A stretch of 64,000 bases of DNA, taken from Methanobacteriota archaeon (GTDB lineage Archaea; Halobacteriota; Methanosarcinia; Methanosarcinales; Methanosarcinaceae). Every line of letters begins with the position of its first letter. Positions within the stretch are counted from its first letter, which is position 1. Position numbers and translations under genes: made by a program. The notes under the pieces were generated by a model. It saw only the letters and a list, made by a program, of their open reading frames with translations, had not been told where the DNA came from and ran no database searches. Below are positions 8,473 through 17,640 of this stretch, in pieces. Where the stretch lies: the NCBI GenBank assembly GCA_016841265.1, contig JAENZL010000005.1, positions 51,829-115,828 of the forward strand. Direction: 5' to 3'.

Positions 8473-9083
8473 GTGGAGTTTTGTGGAGTATTGTGGATTA
8501 AAATGAGCCGGAAATGTGACTCTAAAGTAAGGTTTCTTTGTGGAGAAGAAACCGGAGAGAATGCACCGCTCATTTAACCGCAATTTGCAGATTAGAGAGG
8601 GGATATAAAAACCTATCTATGCCGGACAGATAGCGGGCAGTTTTTTAGACAAAAGTAGAAAAGTCACTGTTAATAAAAGCTTAAATGGCACAAAAGAGAC
8701 GGCATCTGGACAGAAGGGGATGCGAAGTTTTCCATAGAAGACTTGCACTCCTCGAAGTAAAATTTTACATATTCAAATAGATTTGATTTATCCTGAAAAT
8801 AATCGGCTCAAAATTGACTGAAAATTATTCAAATTTTATCTTACAAGTTAAAATCATGAGATGGGATCAGAAGTTAAGATGGTGGGATGGGATCAGAAGT
8901 TAAGATAGTGGGATGGGGCCATAAGATGAGAGCATAAGTTAGGATCATGAGATGGGGCCACGAGAGGAGATGACTCAAACTTAAACGACTTAATTTCAGG
9001 TTAATCGATTTTAGTATAATTCCTTTTTGAAACTGAAGCTTTTCTCAGCCCCCTTTGCAACCGGGTCCACAATTAAAAAAGTT
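8473..9083. other. Intergenic region with 26-bp repeats
   Basis: No convincing gene. A weak hairpin CTATCT/AGATAG (8613-8633) is followed by TTTTTT at 8641. Bases 8850-8970 carry repeats of GATGGGATCAGAAGTTAAGAT with a 26-bp period (8860, 8886, 8912) and degenerate continuations. Confidence 0.5.
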
Positions 9084-9160
9084 AAGTACTGCAGTTTTAC
9101 AGAAGCAGAATTCAGTACTTGTCAGTGTTTATATAATACGGTCTGTATAATACAGTACTG
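9084..9160 (+). promoter_or_regulatory. Promoter with three AGTACT-centred operator-like sites
   Basis: AAGTACTG (9084-9091), CAGTACTT (9113-9120) and CAGTACTG (9153-9160) share a palindromic AGTACT core. The first two form an exact 8-bp inverted repeat across 37 bp. A TATA-like TTTATATAATA (9127-9137) lies between sites two and three. The layout suggests autoregulation by the HTH protein encoded immediately downstream; this is inferred. Confidence 0.45.
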
Positions 9161-9181
9161 CGGAAGATTGGAGGCAATGGT

Positions 9182-9541
9182 ATGATAGACTTTGCATGTA
9201 AAGAATTCAAAGTAGAAGACGTAATCAAATGCTCCCTGAGCCTTACCAGGGCTGACCTGAAGGTATTGAAGCATTTCTTAAACGATACCGAACACTGGTT
9301 TGACACTGACACTCTTTCAAAAGCCCTTGAGCTTGACATCTCCACTGTTCAGCGCTCCGTGAAAAAGCTGTACGATAAAGAGATTCTTCAGAGATCTCAG
9401 CAGAACTTAGACGGCGGAGGCTACGTGTTCATCTACAAAATTCACTCCAGAACTAAAATAAAAAACATCATCATGAGCGTTGTCCAGACCTGGGCCGAAA
9501 GACTGGGGCAAGAACTGGAACAATGGGAAAACAGAGGTTGA
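9182..9541 (+). CDS. Winged-helix transcriptional regulator (TrmB/MarR-like)
   Basis: A 119-aa protein dominated by one winged helix: LTRADLKVLKHFLNDTEHWF then TDTLSKALELDISTVQRSVK (residues about 20 to 65) and a wing with LQRSQQNLDGGGYVFIYKI. The C-terminal helix ITRT-like region to WAERLGQELEQWE may dimerise. No Cys cluster is present, so a redox-sensing Fe-S centre is unlikely. GGAGG at 9170-9174 precedes the ATG. Its 3' end overlaps the next gene by 19 nt, so it is probably the regulator of that ferredoxin-type membrane protein and perhaps of the FAD/Fe-S oxidoreductase further on. Confidence 0.7.
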   Translation: MIDFACKEFKVEDVIKCSLSLTRADLKVLKHFLNDTEHWFDTDTLSKALELDISTVQRSVKKLYDKEILQRSQQNLDGGGYVFIYKIHSRTKIKNIIMSVVQTWAERLGQELEQWENRG

Positions 9542-10164
9542 TAAACTTGCTTAAAATAACACCTTACCTGGGGATTCTTGTCCTCATCGTGTCCATAGGA
9601 GGGCTCTGGTACCCTGCACTCGGGTATTTCATGCTGTTAGTCTTTGCTGCCATATTCCTTATAAGCCCCTTCAGAGGCCGCTGGTTCTGTGGAAACCTAT
9701 GCCCCAGAGGTAGTCTTGTAGATTTCTGGATTTCAAAAATATCTAGAAAAGAAAAGATTCCAGCCGTATTCAGAAGTCTCTGGGTGAGGATTCCGGTCTT
9801 TGTCCTGCTCATGGGTTTCATGGGTTACAGGGTCATGAGCGTCATAGGGACCCTGAATATGTTTGAAAAAATAGGCATGATCCTCGTGACCATGTGCATT
9901 GTGACCACAGTGATTGCAGTCGTCTTCGGCACCTTCTTGAGCCCGCGGGCCTGGTGTTCTTTCTGTCCGATGGGCACAGCCCAGAAACTGCTCGGAGGCA
10001 AGAAGTACCCATTGCAGGTCAAACAGGAAAATTGCATCAGCTGCAAAAAATGTGAAAAAGTATGCCCAATGCAGCTCAATGTCTGCAACAACGAGGCAAT
10101 GTCGGACTGTATCAAATGTGGACGCTGCGTGGAAGCCTGTCCCAAAGACGCTCTGCATTTCTGA
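9523..10164 (+). CDS. NapH-like membrane ferredoxin protein
   Basis: A 213-aa protein with about four transmembrane helices (residues 10-30, 32-50, 85-105, 112-135) and NapH/PceC-type Cys motifs: RGRWFCGNLCPRGSLVDF and SPRAWCSFCPMGTAQK. Two C-terminal 4Fe-4S motifs follow: CISCKKCEKVCP (about 169 to 180) and CIKCGRCVEACP (about 195 to 206). It probably passes electrons between the membrane and soluble Fe-S partners; donor and acceptor are unknown. It begins inside the regulator gene and the large FAD/Fe-S protein starts 321 nt later. Confidence 0.78.
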   Translation: MGKQRLINLLKITPYLGILVLIVSIGGLWYPALGYFMLLVFAAIFLISPFRGRWFCGNLCPRGSLVDFWISKISRKEKIPAVFRSLWVRIPVFVLLMGFMGYRVMSVIGTLNMFEKIGMILVTMCIVTTVIAVVFGTFLSPRAWCSFCPMGTAQKLLGGKKYPLQVKQENCISCKKCEKVCPMQLNVCNNEAMSDCIKCGRCVEACPKDALHF

Positions 10165-10177
10165 GCGATTGCACTTC

Positions 10178-10237
10178 CAATTTTTACTATTTCAATTATT
10201 ACAATTTCAATTTTTACTATTTCAATTATTACAATTT
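10178..10237. repeat. 30-bp tandem duplication
   Basis: Two copies (10178-10207 and 10208-10237) of an AT-rich 30-bp unit built from CAATTTTTACTATTTCAATT and ATTACAATTT, just after the NapH-like gene. The remainder to 10485 holds only AT-rich leader sequence with a TATA-like stretch near 10278-10292 and no gene. Confidence 0.85.
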
Positions 10238-10485
10238 TGAGATTAGTTAACGCCCTGTAAACAATATTTTTAATCAATTAATATACTATATAGAATATGG
10301 GGAACCCGGAAACACTTTACTAATCAGACCTGACTGTTTGTCAACCGGATATAACTTCATTCCAATTGGATATTGGTTTATTCCATTTTATCAGGCATTA
10401 TTCCAGCCAGTCAGGGCTATTCAACAGTTCATGTACATTGCTACGGTTTACGGGAATCCGGAAACTAATCCAGGAGGAAAAGAAC

Positions 10486-13400
10486 ATGACAGATCGTGTC
10501 CCGGAACTTTCAGCCACCCAGAAAACGGAACTCTCGGAAATCTTCGGAGAGTACGTCAATCTTGACAAACGCGAACGCCACTACTACAACCACGATATAG
10601 GAGCCCTGCCACCTCTTGTAAAGAAGGTTATAGGAAATACAGATCCTGCTGCGGTCGTAAAAGTTAGGAGTGAAGAAGATGCTGTCAAACTCCTGGGATT
10701 TGCAAACCGGTACAAAATTCCGGTGGTCCCGCGGGCAGGGGCATCTTCTGGATACGGAGGAGTCATCCCGACAAAAGGCGGGATCGTTGCTGATGTGACC
10801 CTGTTGAACGGGGTTCTTAGCATTGACCCGGAAACAGAGACCGTCGTTGTACAGAGCGGGATCATCTGGGAAAAACTTGAGAGAAAGCTAAATGAAAAAG
10901 GACTTTCCCTCAGAGCCATACCCTCAAGTGCTCCTTCTTCAACCGTCGGGGGCTGGCTCATGCAGAGTGGGGCAGGCTACGGCAGTTACGAGTTTGGCTG
11001 GGGGCACGAGAGCATGGAAAATGTCCGCGTTGTCCTTCCGGACGGGAAGCTAAGGGAATTTTCAGGCCCCGAACTCGGGAAACTCATAGGCACCATGGGG
11101 ACAACAGGCATCATCACGGAAGTCACCCTGAAAGTCCAGAAACAGGAAGAAAGAGATGCCGTTTCAGCCAGTTTCCCGGATTCCGGGGCACTCAGGAAAG
11201 CCGTTGAGACCATAAGGGAGAAGAAAGTCCCGCTCTGGTCAATTTCGTTCCTGAACCCGGAATGGGCGGACATGAAAAACAGGGCCCCACAAAAGCTCCA
11301 TTACGGGGAAATTGTGGATAAGGACAGGCCTGTACTTCCCATGGCTTACGTTTGCACCTTCATGTACCCCGCTTCAAGAGACATCTCAGGCCTGAGCGAA
11401 GCGATCGAAAGCGCAGGAGGCACACTCCTCCCCGAAGAAATCGCAAAGCACGAGACTAAAGAGTGGTTTAAGTCCATGAAGGTTAAGAGGCTCGGCCCCT
11501 CATTCATCCCGGCAGAAATCCTGGTGCCGCTTGATAAGATGGACAGGGTCTTTGAAGAAATCAAAAAGAAAATCAAACTTCCGGTGCTTACCGAAGGCAT
11601 GGTCATAGGCGACGGAAACGTCGTACTCCTCTGTTTTATGCGCCATTCCGAACGCTCGGTCCTCTTTAACACGGCTTTTGCCCTTTCCCTGAGCATCCTG
11701 AAGATTGCGGAAGAAAACGGGGGCAGGGCTTATTCCTCAGGGCTCTTCTTTGCCTCAAAGAAAAAGGACGTCTTCGGAGACAGGCTTGCCGAAATCGAAG
11801 CCCTCAGGAAAGAATTCGACCCCAACGGGATTATGAACCCCGAGACCCTGGAAGGAAAGGGGCTCCTGAACACTGCCGTATCCATGGGTTCTGCGTTCGA
11901 GCCTCTCGGCCGGATAGCAGGGAACATGTCCGGGATAGGAAAGACCACCTTCAAAGATGAAAAGGAGATCCCTGCGGAGGTCGTGGAACTGGCTTACTCC
12001 TGTTCCCAGTGCGGTTACTGTGTGAGCGAATGCGACCAGTACTACGGCCGGGGCTGGGAGTCCCAATCGCCCAGGGGAAAATGGTTTTTTATAAAGGAAT
12101 ACCTGGCAGGCCGGGAAAAGCTTGACCAGCGGCAGACAAACACCTTCCTTGCCTGCACCACCTGCCAGATGTGCGACGCCCGTTGTGAACTTGACATGCC
12201 CATCGAACACGCCTGGATGACCATGCGCGGGAAACTGGTTGATGAAGAAAAGAAAATGACCTTCCCGCCCTTCGAGATCATGGCAGCCAGCCTCCTGAAA
12301 GAACGGAACATCTGGGCAAACTACCGCAAGGACAGGGACAAATGGATTCCGGACGATATCCGGGCAAAGATGAAGGACGAAGCTGAGTACGCCTACTTTG
12401 CGGGTTGCACCGCCTCTTTTGTGGAAAAAGACGTGGCTGTAGGGGCTGTGCGTATGCTCGATGATGCAGGTGTTGAATTCACAGGACTGGGAGACAAGGA
12501 AGCCTGCTGTGGAATTCCCATGCTAGTTGCAGGAAAGTGGGACGTCTTTGAAAAGATAATGCGGATGAACGTCTCGAATATGAAGAAGAAAGGCGTAAAA
12601 ACAGTGATCACTTCCTGCCCTGCCTGCTGGCTCATGTGGCACACCGTCTATCCCCAGTGGGCGGAAAAACTAGGAATCGAATACGGGCTTGAGACAAAGC
12701 ACTATTCCGAAGTCCTGGTTGAACGCCTGGACGTGCTTAGACCCAAATTCAAGATACCTCTGAATAAAGTGGTTGCCTGGCATGACTCCTGCCACCTGGG
12801 AAGAGCCGGAGGCAAAGTCTACGAACCTCCGAGAGAGCTGTTGAAGGCCATCCCGGGCATCCAGTTCAGGGAGCTTGAACACAACAGGGAACAGGCCCAC
12901 TGCTGCGGTTCGGTGGTCAGCCTGATTGCCGAGCCTCCGGTTGCATATAAACTTGGAGGTATGAGGCTTCAGGAAGCTGTAGATGTGAATGCAGACATCA
13001 TTGCGGCCCTGTGTCCCTGCTGTACGGTCCAGTTCCGTGTCGCAGCCGAGAAAAACAACATGAACATAGAGTCCCAGGACCTCGGTGCCCTTGTGGCCAG
13101 AAGCCTCGGCTATGACATCCCGGACACGACAAACTACGCCCTGCAGTCCTGGGTGCCCTTCGAAAAGATGATTGACCTCATGCAGCCCGAAAACATGGCC
13201 GACCTTATGGTAGAACTCCTGCCCGAGATGATGGCAGCCATGCCAGCGCCCCTGCAGTCCATGATGAAAATGGTCAAATACGTCCCCGGTATGGACGCCA
13301 TGATGAAGCCCATGATGCCGGTTATGATGCCCAGGCTCATGCCCTCGGTCATGCCCAAAGTGATGCCGGACATGCTCAAAGCCGTGGAAAGGCGGGTCCC

Positions 13401-13533
13401 GATGCCTGATTACATGAGAGAGCAGCTCCCGGACCTCATGCCAAAAGCCATGGAAAACCTGATGCCCAACATGCTGCCCCAGATCATCCCCCTCCTGACC
13501 CCCCGGATGATCGAGTACATTAAAACGCATTGA
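10486..13533 (+). CDS. FAD-linked / Fe-S oxidoreductase (GlcD-GlcF fusion) with Met-rich tail
   Basis: A 1015-aa protein. Residues about 40-480 are a GlcD/VAO-type FAD domain (VPRAGASSGYGGVIPTKGG, SAPSSTVGGWLMQSGAGYGS, GTMGTTGIITEVTL). Two 4Fe-4S motifs follow, CSQCGYCVSECD (about 505) and CTTCQMCDARCELDMP (about 556), then two CCG domains (CCGIPML...CPACW at 672-712; HCCGSVV...CPCC at 804-844) like GlcF and HdrD. This layout suits oxidation of a 2-hydroxyacid or similar substrate with electrons passed to an Fe-S chain; the substrate is unknown. The last 121 residues contain 28 Met and many Pro and match no domain I know. The start was chosen at the ATG with GGAGGAAA upstream. The NapH-like protein just before it may be its electron partner. 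Confidence 0.8.
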   Translation: MTDRVPELSATQKTELSEIFGEYVNLDKRERHYYNHDIGALPPLVKKVIGNTDPAAVVKVRSEEDAVKLLGFANRYKIPVVPRAGASSGYGGVIPTKGGIVADVTLLNGVLSIDPETETVVVQSGIIWEKLERKLNEKGLSLRAIPSSAPSSTVGGWLMQSGAGYGSYEFGWGHESMENVRVVLPDGKLREFSGPELGKLIGTMGTTGIITEVTLKVQKQEERDAVSASFPDSGALRKAVETIREKKVPLWSISFLNPEWADMKNRAPQKLHYGEIVDKDRPVLPMAYVCTFMYPASRDISGLSEAIESAGGTLLPEEIAKHETKEWFKSMKVKRLGPSFIPAEILVPLDKMDRVFEEIKKKIKLPVLTEGMVIGDGNVVLLCFMRHSERSVLFNTAFALSLSILKIAEENGGRAYSSGLFFASKKKDVFGDRLAEIEALRKEFDPNGIMNPETLEGKGLLNTAVSMGSAFEPLGRIAGNMSGIGKTTFKDEKEIPAEVVELAYSCSQCGYCVSECDQYYGRGWESQSPRGKWFFIKEYLAGREKLDQRQTNTFLACTTCQMCDARCELDMPIEHAWMTMRGKLVDEEKKMTFPPFEIMAASLLKERNIWANYRKDRDKWIPDDIRAKMKDEAEYAYFAGCTASFVEKDVAVGAVRMLDDAGVEFTGLGDKEACCGIPMLVAGKWDVFEKIMRMNVSNMKKKGVKTVITSCPACWLMWHTVYPQWAEKLGIEYGLETKHYSEVLVERLDVLRPKFKIPLNKVVAWHDSCHLGRAGGKVYEPPRELLKAIPGIQFRELEHNREQAHCCGSVVSLIAEPPVAYKLGGMRLQEAVDVNADIIAALCPCCTVQFRVAAEKNNMNIESQDLGALVARSLGYDIPDTTNYALQSWVPFEKMIDLMQPENMADLMVELLPEMMAAMPAPLQSMMKMVKYVPGMDAMMKPMMPVMMPRLMPSVMPKVMPDMLKAVERRVPMPDYMREQLPDLMPKAMENLMPNMLPQIIPLLTPRMIEYIKTH

Positions 13534-13970
13534 AACGGAAACGTTGAACCCGGGACGCAGAGAAAAAAATAAGTGAAGAGAAAAAAGGAGGAAATTTTAG
13601 GAATTCCTCCGAGCTCTGCCCTTTTTTAATGTTGCTAAAGGTCCTCAGGAAAAAAGAAACTTCCGTACTTCTGGCAAACATTGTTTTTATGCTCTTTTTA
13701 ATGGGTGTCCTTCTGAATTTTGCGCCTTGAAAAGTCCCTGCGAGTGAAAGCAAAATTCAGGAGGATTAAAGAATTAAAAGGAGCAGAAGCCCTTTTTTCA
13801 AAAGAGATTAATTTCCAGCTCAGAGGAATTGTTATATAGAAGTGCTTGCATTAAGAATATGAAAATTACGTACTGAAAATTACGTACTGAAAATTACGTA
13901 CTTAAGAATTCAACTAATCAACTAATAAAAAATCATAAAAATTCAAAATCATTATAAAGGAGCTTGAAGT
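13534..13970. other. Thermosome upstream region with 14-bp triple repeat
   Basis: A TATA-like TTATATAGA lies at about 13831. Three exact 14-bp copies of GAAAATTACGTACT sit at 13861, 13875 and 13889, flanked by TTAAGAAT on both sides. They fall in the presumed leader of the thermosome gene. No gene is seen. Confidence 0.6.
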
Positions 13971-15584
13971 TTGGCAGCACAACCAATCTTTATTTTAAGA
14001 GAAGGAAGCCAGAGGACCCACGGTTCCGACGCACAGCACAACAATATCATGGCCGCAAAGGCCGTAGCTGAGGCAGTCAGGACCACTCTTGGCCCGAAGG
14101 GTATGGACAAGATGCTCGTGGATTCCATGGGCGATGTAGTGATCACGAATGACGGGGCAACCATCCTCAAGGAAATGGACATCGAGCACCCAGGTGCAAA
14201 GATGATCGTAGAAGTCGCCAAGACCCAGGATGCCGAAGTAGGAGACGGAACTACCACCGCAGCCGTCCTTGCAGGAGAACTCCTGGAAAAGGCAGAGGGA
14301 CTGCTGGAAAGCGGTGTCCACCCCACTCTGATCGCAAGCGGATACAGGCTCGCAGCAAACCAGGCTACAAAGATCCTGGAGACCATCACAATCAAAGTCT
14401 CCCCGGAAGACACCGAAACCCTGGAGAAACTGGCAGCAACCGCAATCACCGGGAAAGGGGCAGAATCTTACAAGGAACACCTCTCTGCACTTACGGTAAA
14501 GGCAGTCAGATCCATCGTTGAAGAAAGAGATGGGAAGATCACGGTCGACATCGAAGACATCAAGACTGAAAAGAGACCTGGAGGAAGCATCCAGGACTCT
14601 GAGATTATTGAAGGAGTCATCGTTGACAAGGAACGCGTCCACGCCGCCATGCCTGAAGTCATAGAAGACGCAAAGATCCTCCTCTTAAGCGTACCTGTCG
14701 AACTCAAGAAAACCGAAACCAAGGCAGAGATCAAGATCACAACCCCTGACCAGATGCAGCGTTTCCTTGACCAGGAAGAAGCAATGCTCAGGGAAATTGT
14801 GGACAAAGTAATCTCCACCGGAGCCAACGTTGTCTTCTGCCAGAAGGGAATGGACGACCTTGCCCAGTACTACCTGACAAAGGCAGGCATTTTCGGCATG
14901 CGCAGGGTTAAGAAGAGCGACATGGACAAACTCGCCCGTGCAAGCGGCGCAAAGATAATCACCAACATCGACGAGATTGAGGAGTCCGACCTGGGGTATG
15001 CAGGCCTTGTGGAAGAAAAGGACGTCACGGGCTCCAGGATGACCTTTGTCACAGGCTGCAAGGACAGCAAGACCACCTCCATCCTCCTCCGCGGCGGAAC
15101 CGAGCACGTGGTAGACGGCATCTCAAGAGCTCTCGAAGACGCTCTCAGAGTCGTTGGTGTAGCCCTCGAAGACCAGATGGTCGTTGTGGGCGGCGGCTCC
15201 CCTGAGATCGAACTTGCGCTCAGGCTCAAGGAATATGCGGCAACCCTGAAAGGCAGGGAACAGCTTGCAGTTACGAAGTTTGCCGAGTCCCTGGAAGTCA
15301 TCCCCCAGACCCTCGCAGAAAACGCAGGTCTGGACCCCATCGATATGCTCGTGGAAATGCGCTCCCAGCACGAGAAAGGCAACAAGAAGGCAGGCCTTAA
15401 CGTCTACACAGGGAAGATCGAAGACATGTACGAAAACAATGTCATCGAGCCTCTCAGGATCAAGACCCAGGCAATCAACGCCGCCACCGAAGCAGCAATC
15501 ATGATCCTCAGGATCGACGATGTGATCGCTTCTGCAGGTATGAAAGCAGGCCCCGGCGGAGAAATGCCTGAAATGGATATGTAA
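13971..15584 (+). CDS. thsA: Thermosome subunit (group II chaperonin)
   Basis: A 537-aa Hsp60-family subunit that folds proteins in an ATP-driven double ring in the cytoplasm. Visible signatures are [19 protein letters not shown] (about 38 to 56), [15 protein letters not shown], the ATP motif [15 protein letters not shown] (about 85), and [15 protein letters not shown] near the C-terminus, which ends in a short GGEMPEMDM tail rather than the longer Gly-Met tails of some paralogues. The start is TTG at 13971 with AAGGAG 8 nt upstream. Methanosarcina genomes have several thermosome subunits, so the exact paralogue is not assigned and the symbol is provisional. A strong hairpin terminator follows. 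Confidence 0.93.
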   Translation: MAAQPIFILREGSQRTHGSDAQHNNIMAAKAVAEAVRTTLGPKGMDKMLVDSMGDVVITNDGATILKEMDIEHPGAKMIVEVAKTQDAEVGDGTTTAAVLAGELLEKAEGLLESGVHPTLIASGYRLAANQATKILETITIKVSPEDTETLEKLAATAITGKGAESYKEHLSALTVKAVRSIVEERDGKITVDIEDIKTEKRPGGSIQDSEIIEGVIVDKERVHAAMPEVIEDAKILLLSVPVELKKTETKAEIKITTPDQMQRFLDQEEAMLREIVDKVISTGANVVFCQKGMDDLAQYYLTKAGIFGMRRVKKSDMDKLARASGAKIITNIDEIEESDLGYAGLVEEKDVTGSRMTFVTGCKDSKTTSILLRGGTEHVVDGISRALEDALRVVGVALEDQMVVVGGGSPEIELALRLKEYAATLKGREQLAVTKFAESLEVIPQTLAENAGLDPIDMLVEMRSQHEKGNKKAGLNVYTGKIEDMYENNVIEPLRIKTQAINAATEAAIMILRIDDVIASAGMKAGPGGEMPEMDM

Positions 15585-15619
15585 TCCTGCTAAAAACATT
15601 GAAATAAATCAAAATATAC

Positions 15620-15661
15620 GGTTGTCGGAAAATTTCAGATTCCGCAACCCACTTCTTTTTT
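15620..15661 (+). terminator. Hairpin terminator after the thermosome gene
   Basis: GGTTGTCGGAA (15620-15630) pairs with TTCCGCAACC (15640-15649) with one bulge and a 9-nt loop, followed by a T-rich run (TTCTTTTTTAT). It lies in the convergent gap to the DUF473 gene. A 21-bp direct repeat (AGAGAAATCATTTTACAAAA) follows at 15792-15838. Confidence 0.6.
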
Positions 15662-15884
15662 ATCCCGGGCTCAGTTATACCGGCGTATTTAAGGTCAGGA
15701 CTCAAAAGGTGAATTCATTTATCAGAAAATCTTTTCTGACCAGATCCCTCAGGTAAAAAATAAGTTCTTGAGATCGTGAATCAACCTGCTCAAAAGAGAA
15801 ATCATTTTACAAAAAAGAGAAATCATTTTACAAAAAAGGGAAAAAAAGTTTTGAAAAAGCTGTTTCTCCAGCCTGAAAACTTTT

Positions 15885-16274
15885 TTACCGGGCTTCGTAG
15901 CAGGGAATTTCCCTGGCGTCCACTACTACCGGTTTGCCAAGCTCATTTGAGATGACGCTACGTACCCTTGCCATGCACCTGCATTCGAGCTGAACGCGAG
16001 CAGCCATGGTTTCACATTCCTCAATATACAAATCATTTGCACTGATAATGGAATGTGTGGAGATCTGCCTTTGCACAACCCTGGCAATGAGCCCTGTGGT
16101 CCCGTCCGTTAAATCGTCACGGCGGGTGGAGGTTAAGAGAACCTGATCCCCTGCATTAAGCCCAAGTACACCGAAAAAATTTTGTGGGTTCCGGATTTCA
16201 AGAGTCCGGAGTGAATGTTTTTTAAGGGCTTCGATCACTGAATCGGAAATTCCTGTTAGCGCAATGTACTCCAT
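15885..16274 (-). CDS. DUF473 family protein
   Basis: A 129-aa protein matching the archaeal DUF473 family: MEYIALTGISDSVIEALKKH at the start, then NPQNFFGVLGLNAGDQVLLT and LIARVVQRQ, and a C-terminal region with three Cys residues. No biochemical function is known to me. The start at 16274 was chosen because GGTGAT precedes the ATG and homology begins there. It sits 4 nt after the stop of the PAC2-family gene, so the two form an operon. Confidence 0.75.
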   Translation of the reverse strand: MEYIALTGISDSVIEALKKHSLRTLEIRNPQNFFGVLGLNAGDQVLLTSTRRDDLTDGTTGLIARVVQRQISTHSIISANDLYIEECETMAARVQLECRCMARVRSVISNELGKPVVVDAREIPCYEAR

Positions 16275-16278
16275 AGGA

Positions 16279-17025
16279 TCACCCGTACATTGGGAATTCC
16301 TTTTTGACTTCTCCTTTCTGTTCGGTGGTCTGGACATCTTCAGCAAGTTTTTGCAACTCAACTTCTATGCGTTCAGCTTGCTTTATGAGCCGTTCGGTGT
16401 CGATCGACAGCTCGTAGAGTTTGTTCAAAACCTCAACAACAGCAGAAGCAGCCCTGGGATCAGGGTTCTGGGTCCTGGTAGCACCGAGAAGGCTCAATGC
16501 CGGGATTCCCCTGAGCAGACATTCGGCCATCACACTGCCGGAAATACCTGAAATGGTCCCCATCTGGAAGACCTCCACTTCGTCCTTAATCTTGTCCAGC
16601 ATCTCCTGGGTAGTGGCTGCCCCGAAGACCTTGTGTCCCCCGTCCATGATAGCAATTCCAGCAATAGAGGCAATTTCCTTTACATTGATGGACTCTGCCC
16701 AATCAACCAGGGCATTGCTGACATCGTAGGAAACCGAATGGCTGATAGGGATATCCGAAATCACAATAATCAGGTTATGCTCCACACTTTCATAGATCCG
16801 GACAGGCATATTGATGAGCCCCTCATAGAGCACGGCAATGGAGGGGAAATACCTGGACTCGATAGAGCCGATATACTCCATATTCATCTCTTCGATCAGG
16901 TGCTGACTTGCAATGTTCCCAACAAGCCCGATTCCGGGGAAACCTTCAATCAAAATAGGGTTTTTTGACTGCACAGGTTTCGTAATAATCTTCACGTCAT
17001 TGTTATCATAATCCGTATCTGACAA
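16279..17025 (-). CDS. PAC2 family protein (proteasome assembly chaperone-like)
   Basis: A 248-aa member of the PAC2 (DUF75) family. The N-terminus has LIEGFPGIGLVGNIASQHLI (about 24 to 43), the core has ADLNVKEIASIAGIA-like strands, and GTISGISGSVMAECLLRGIPALSLLGATRT (about 177-206) follows. A C-terminal helical coiled segment (ERLIKQAERIEVELQKLAED) ends the protein. Eukaryotic relatives help assemble the proteasome alpha ring. Archaeal members are often annotated as proteasome assembly chaperones without proof, so the role is inferred. It is the first gene of a pair with the DUF473 gene. Confidence 0.78.
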   Translation of the reverse strand: MSDTDYDNNDVKIITKPVQSKNPILIEGFPGIGLVGNIASQHLIEEMNMEYIGSIESRYFPSIAVLYEGLINMPVRIYESVEHNLIIVISDIPISHSVSYDVSNALVDWAESINVKEIASIAGIAIMDGGHKVFGAATTQEMLDKIKDEVEVFQMGTISGISGSVMAECLLRGIPALSLLGATRTQNPDPRAASAVVEVLNKLYELSIDTERLIKQAERIEVELQKLAEDVQTTEQKGEVKKEFPMYG

Positions 17026-17332
17026 AGTACCACCTCACTGAAAATATAACCCCTACAACTATATCTTACCTAATCATACTTAAACAGGTTCTCAAAGGCC
17101 CAAACCGGGGGAATCCTGAACCCACACAAAAATCAAAAATTAATGGCAGTTTCCGGACCCCTTGAAGCCAAAAACCCTCTATTGTATTTAAAGAGATTCT
17201 CCACATATATATATTTTATTTAGATAACTTAAAATATTTCAGCTGATACTTAGGTAAAATAAAAAATCAGTATATAACCAGTATCAAGTGAAATTAATAG
17301 CCAGACTCCAGCAGCATCGGGAAAACCGAGGG
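17026..17332. other. Divergent promoter region of the PAC2-family gene
   Basis: Very AT-rich, including an A/T block TATATATATTTTATTTAGATAA at 17206-17228. No gene is seen. Confidence 0.4.
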
Positions 17333-17403
17333 AAAAACCTGCAAAAAACCTGCAAAAAACCTGCAAAAAACCTGCAAAAAACCTGCAATAAAACCTGCAA
17401 TAA
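17333..17403. repeat. 11-bp phased A-tract array
   Basis: Five exact copies of the 11-bp unit CCTGCAAAAAA followed by two variants with AATAAA. Each unit has an A6 tract, so the tracts recur about once per helical turn, which is the classic arrangement of intrinsically curved DNA. It lies about 240 bp before the pyruvate-kinase-domain gene. Confidence 0.9.
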
Positions 17404-17640
17404 TTGAGGTTATTCATGCCGAAGAAAAATAATTCGTAAAAGAAAAAAAGAGGAAAAAAGTTCATAAAAAACCTATGAAGAGATGAATTAACATCTATAG
17501 TCACGAGCGTAATTAATGCGACAAAAAACGATGTATGATCAAGCAATTTATATCGCATCAAATGCAGGCGTGACTATAAATGGAAATTTAACCTCTAAAT
17601 GGAAATAAACAAACCTTGAAAATTCAAAGGAGAGCCACAC

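Noticed and set aside
8613..8646. Possible small RNA with terminator in the 8.4-9.1 kb gap
   Set aside because: The stem is only 6 bp with a 9-nt loop and nothing else supports a transcript.
12670..13530. A 286-codon His-rich frame antisense to the FAD/Fe-S gene
   Set aside because: It is the mirror of the Met-rich coding strand (CAT/ATG codons give His) and has no independent start signal.
17337..17400. CRISPR-like array of short repeats
   Set aside because: The unit is only 11 bp with no spacers, so it is a simple tandem array; the other arrays in the window also lack spacers.
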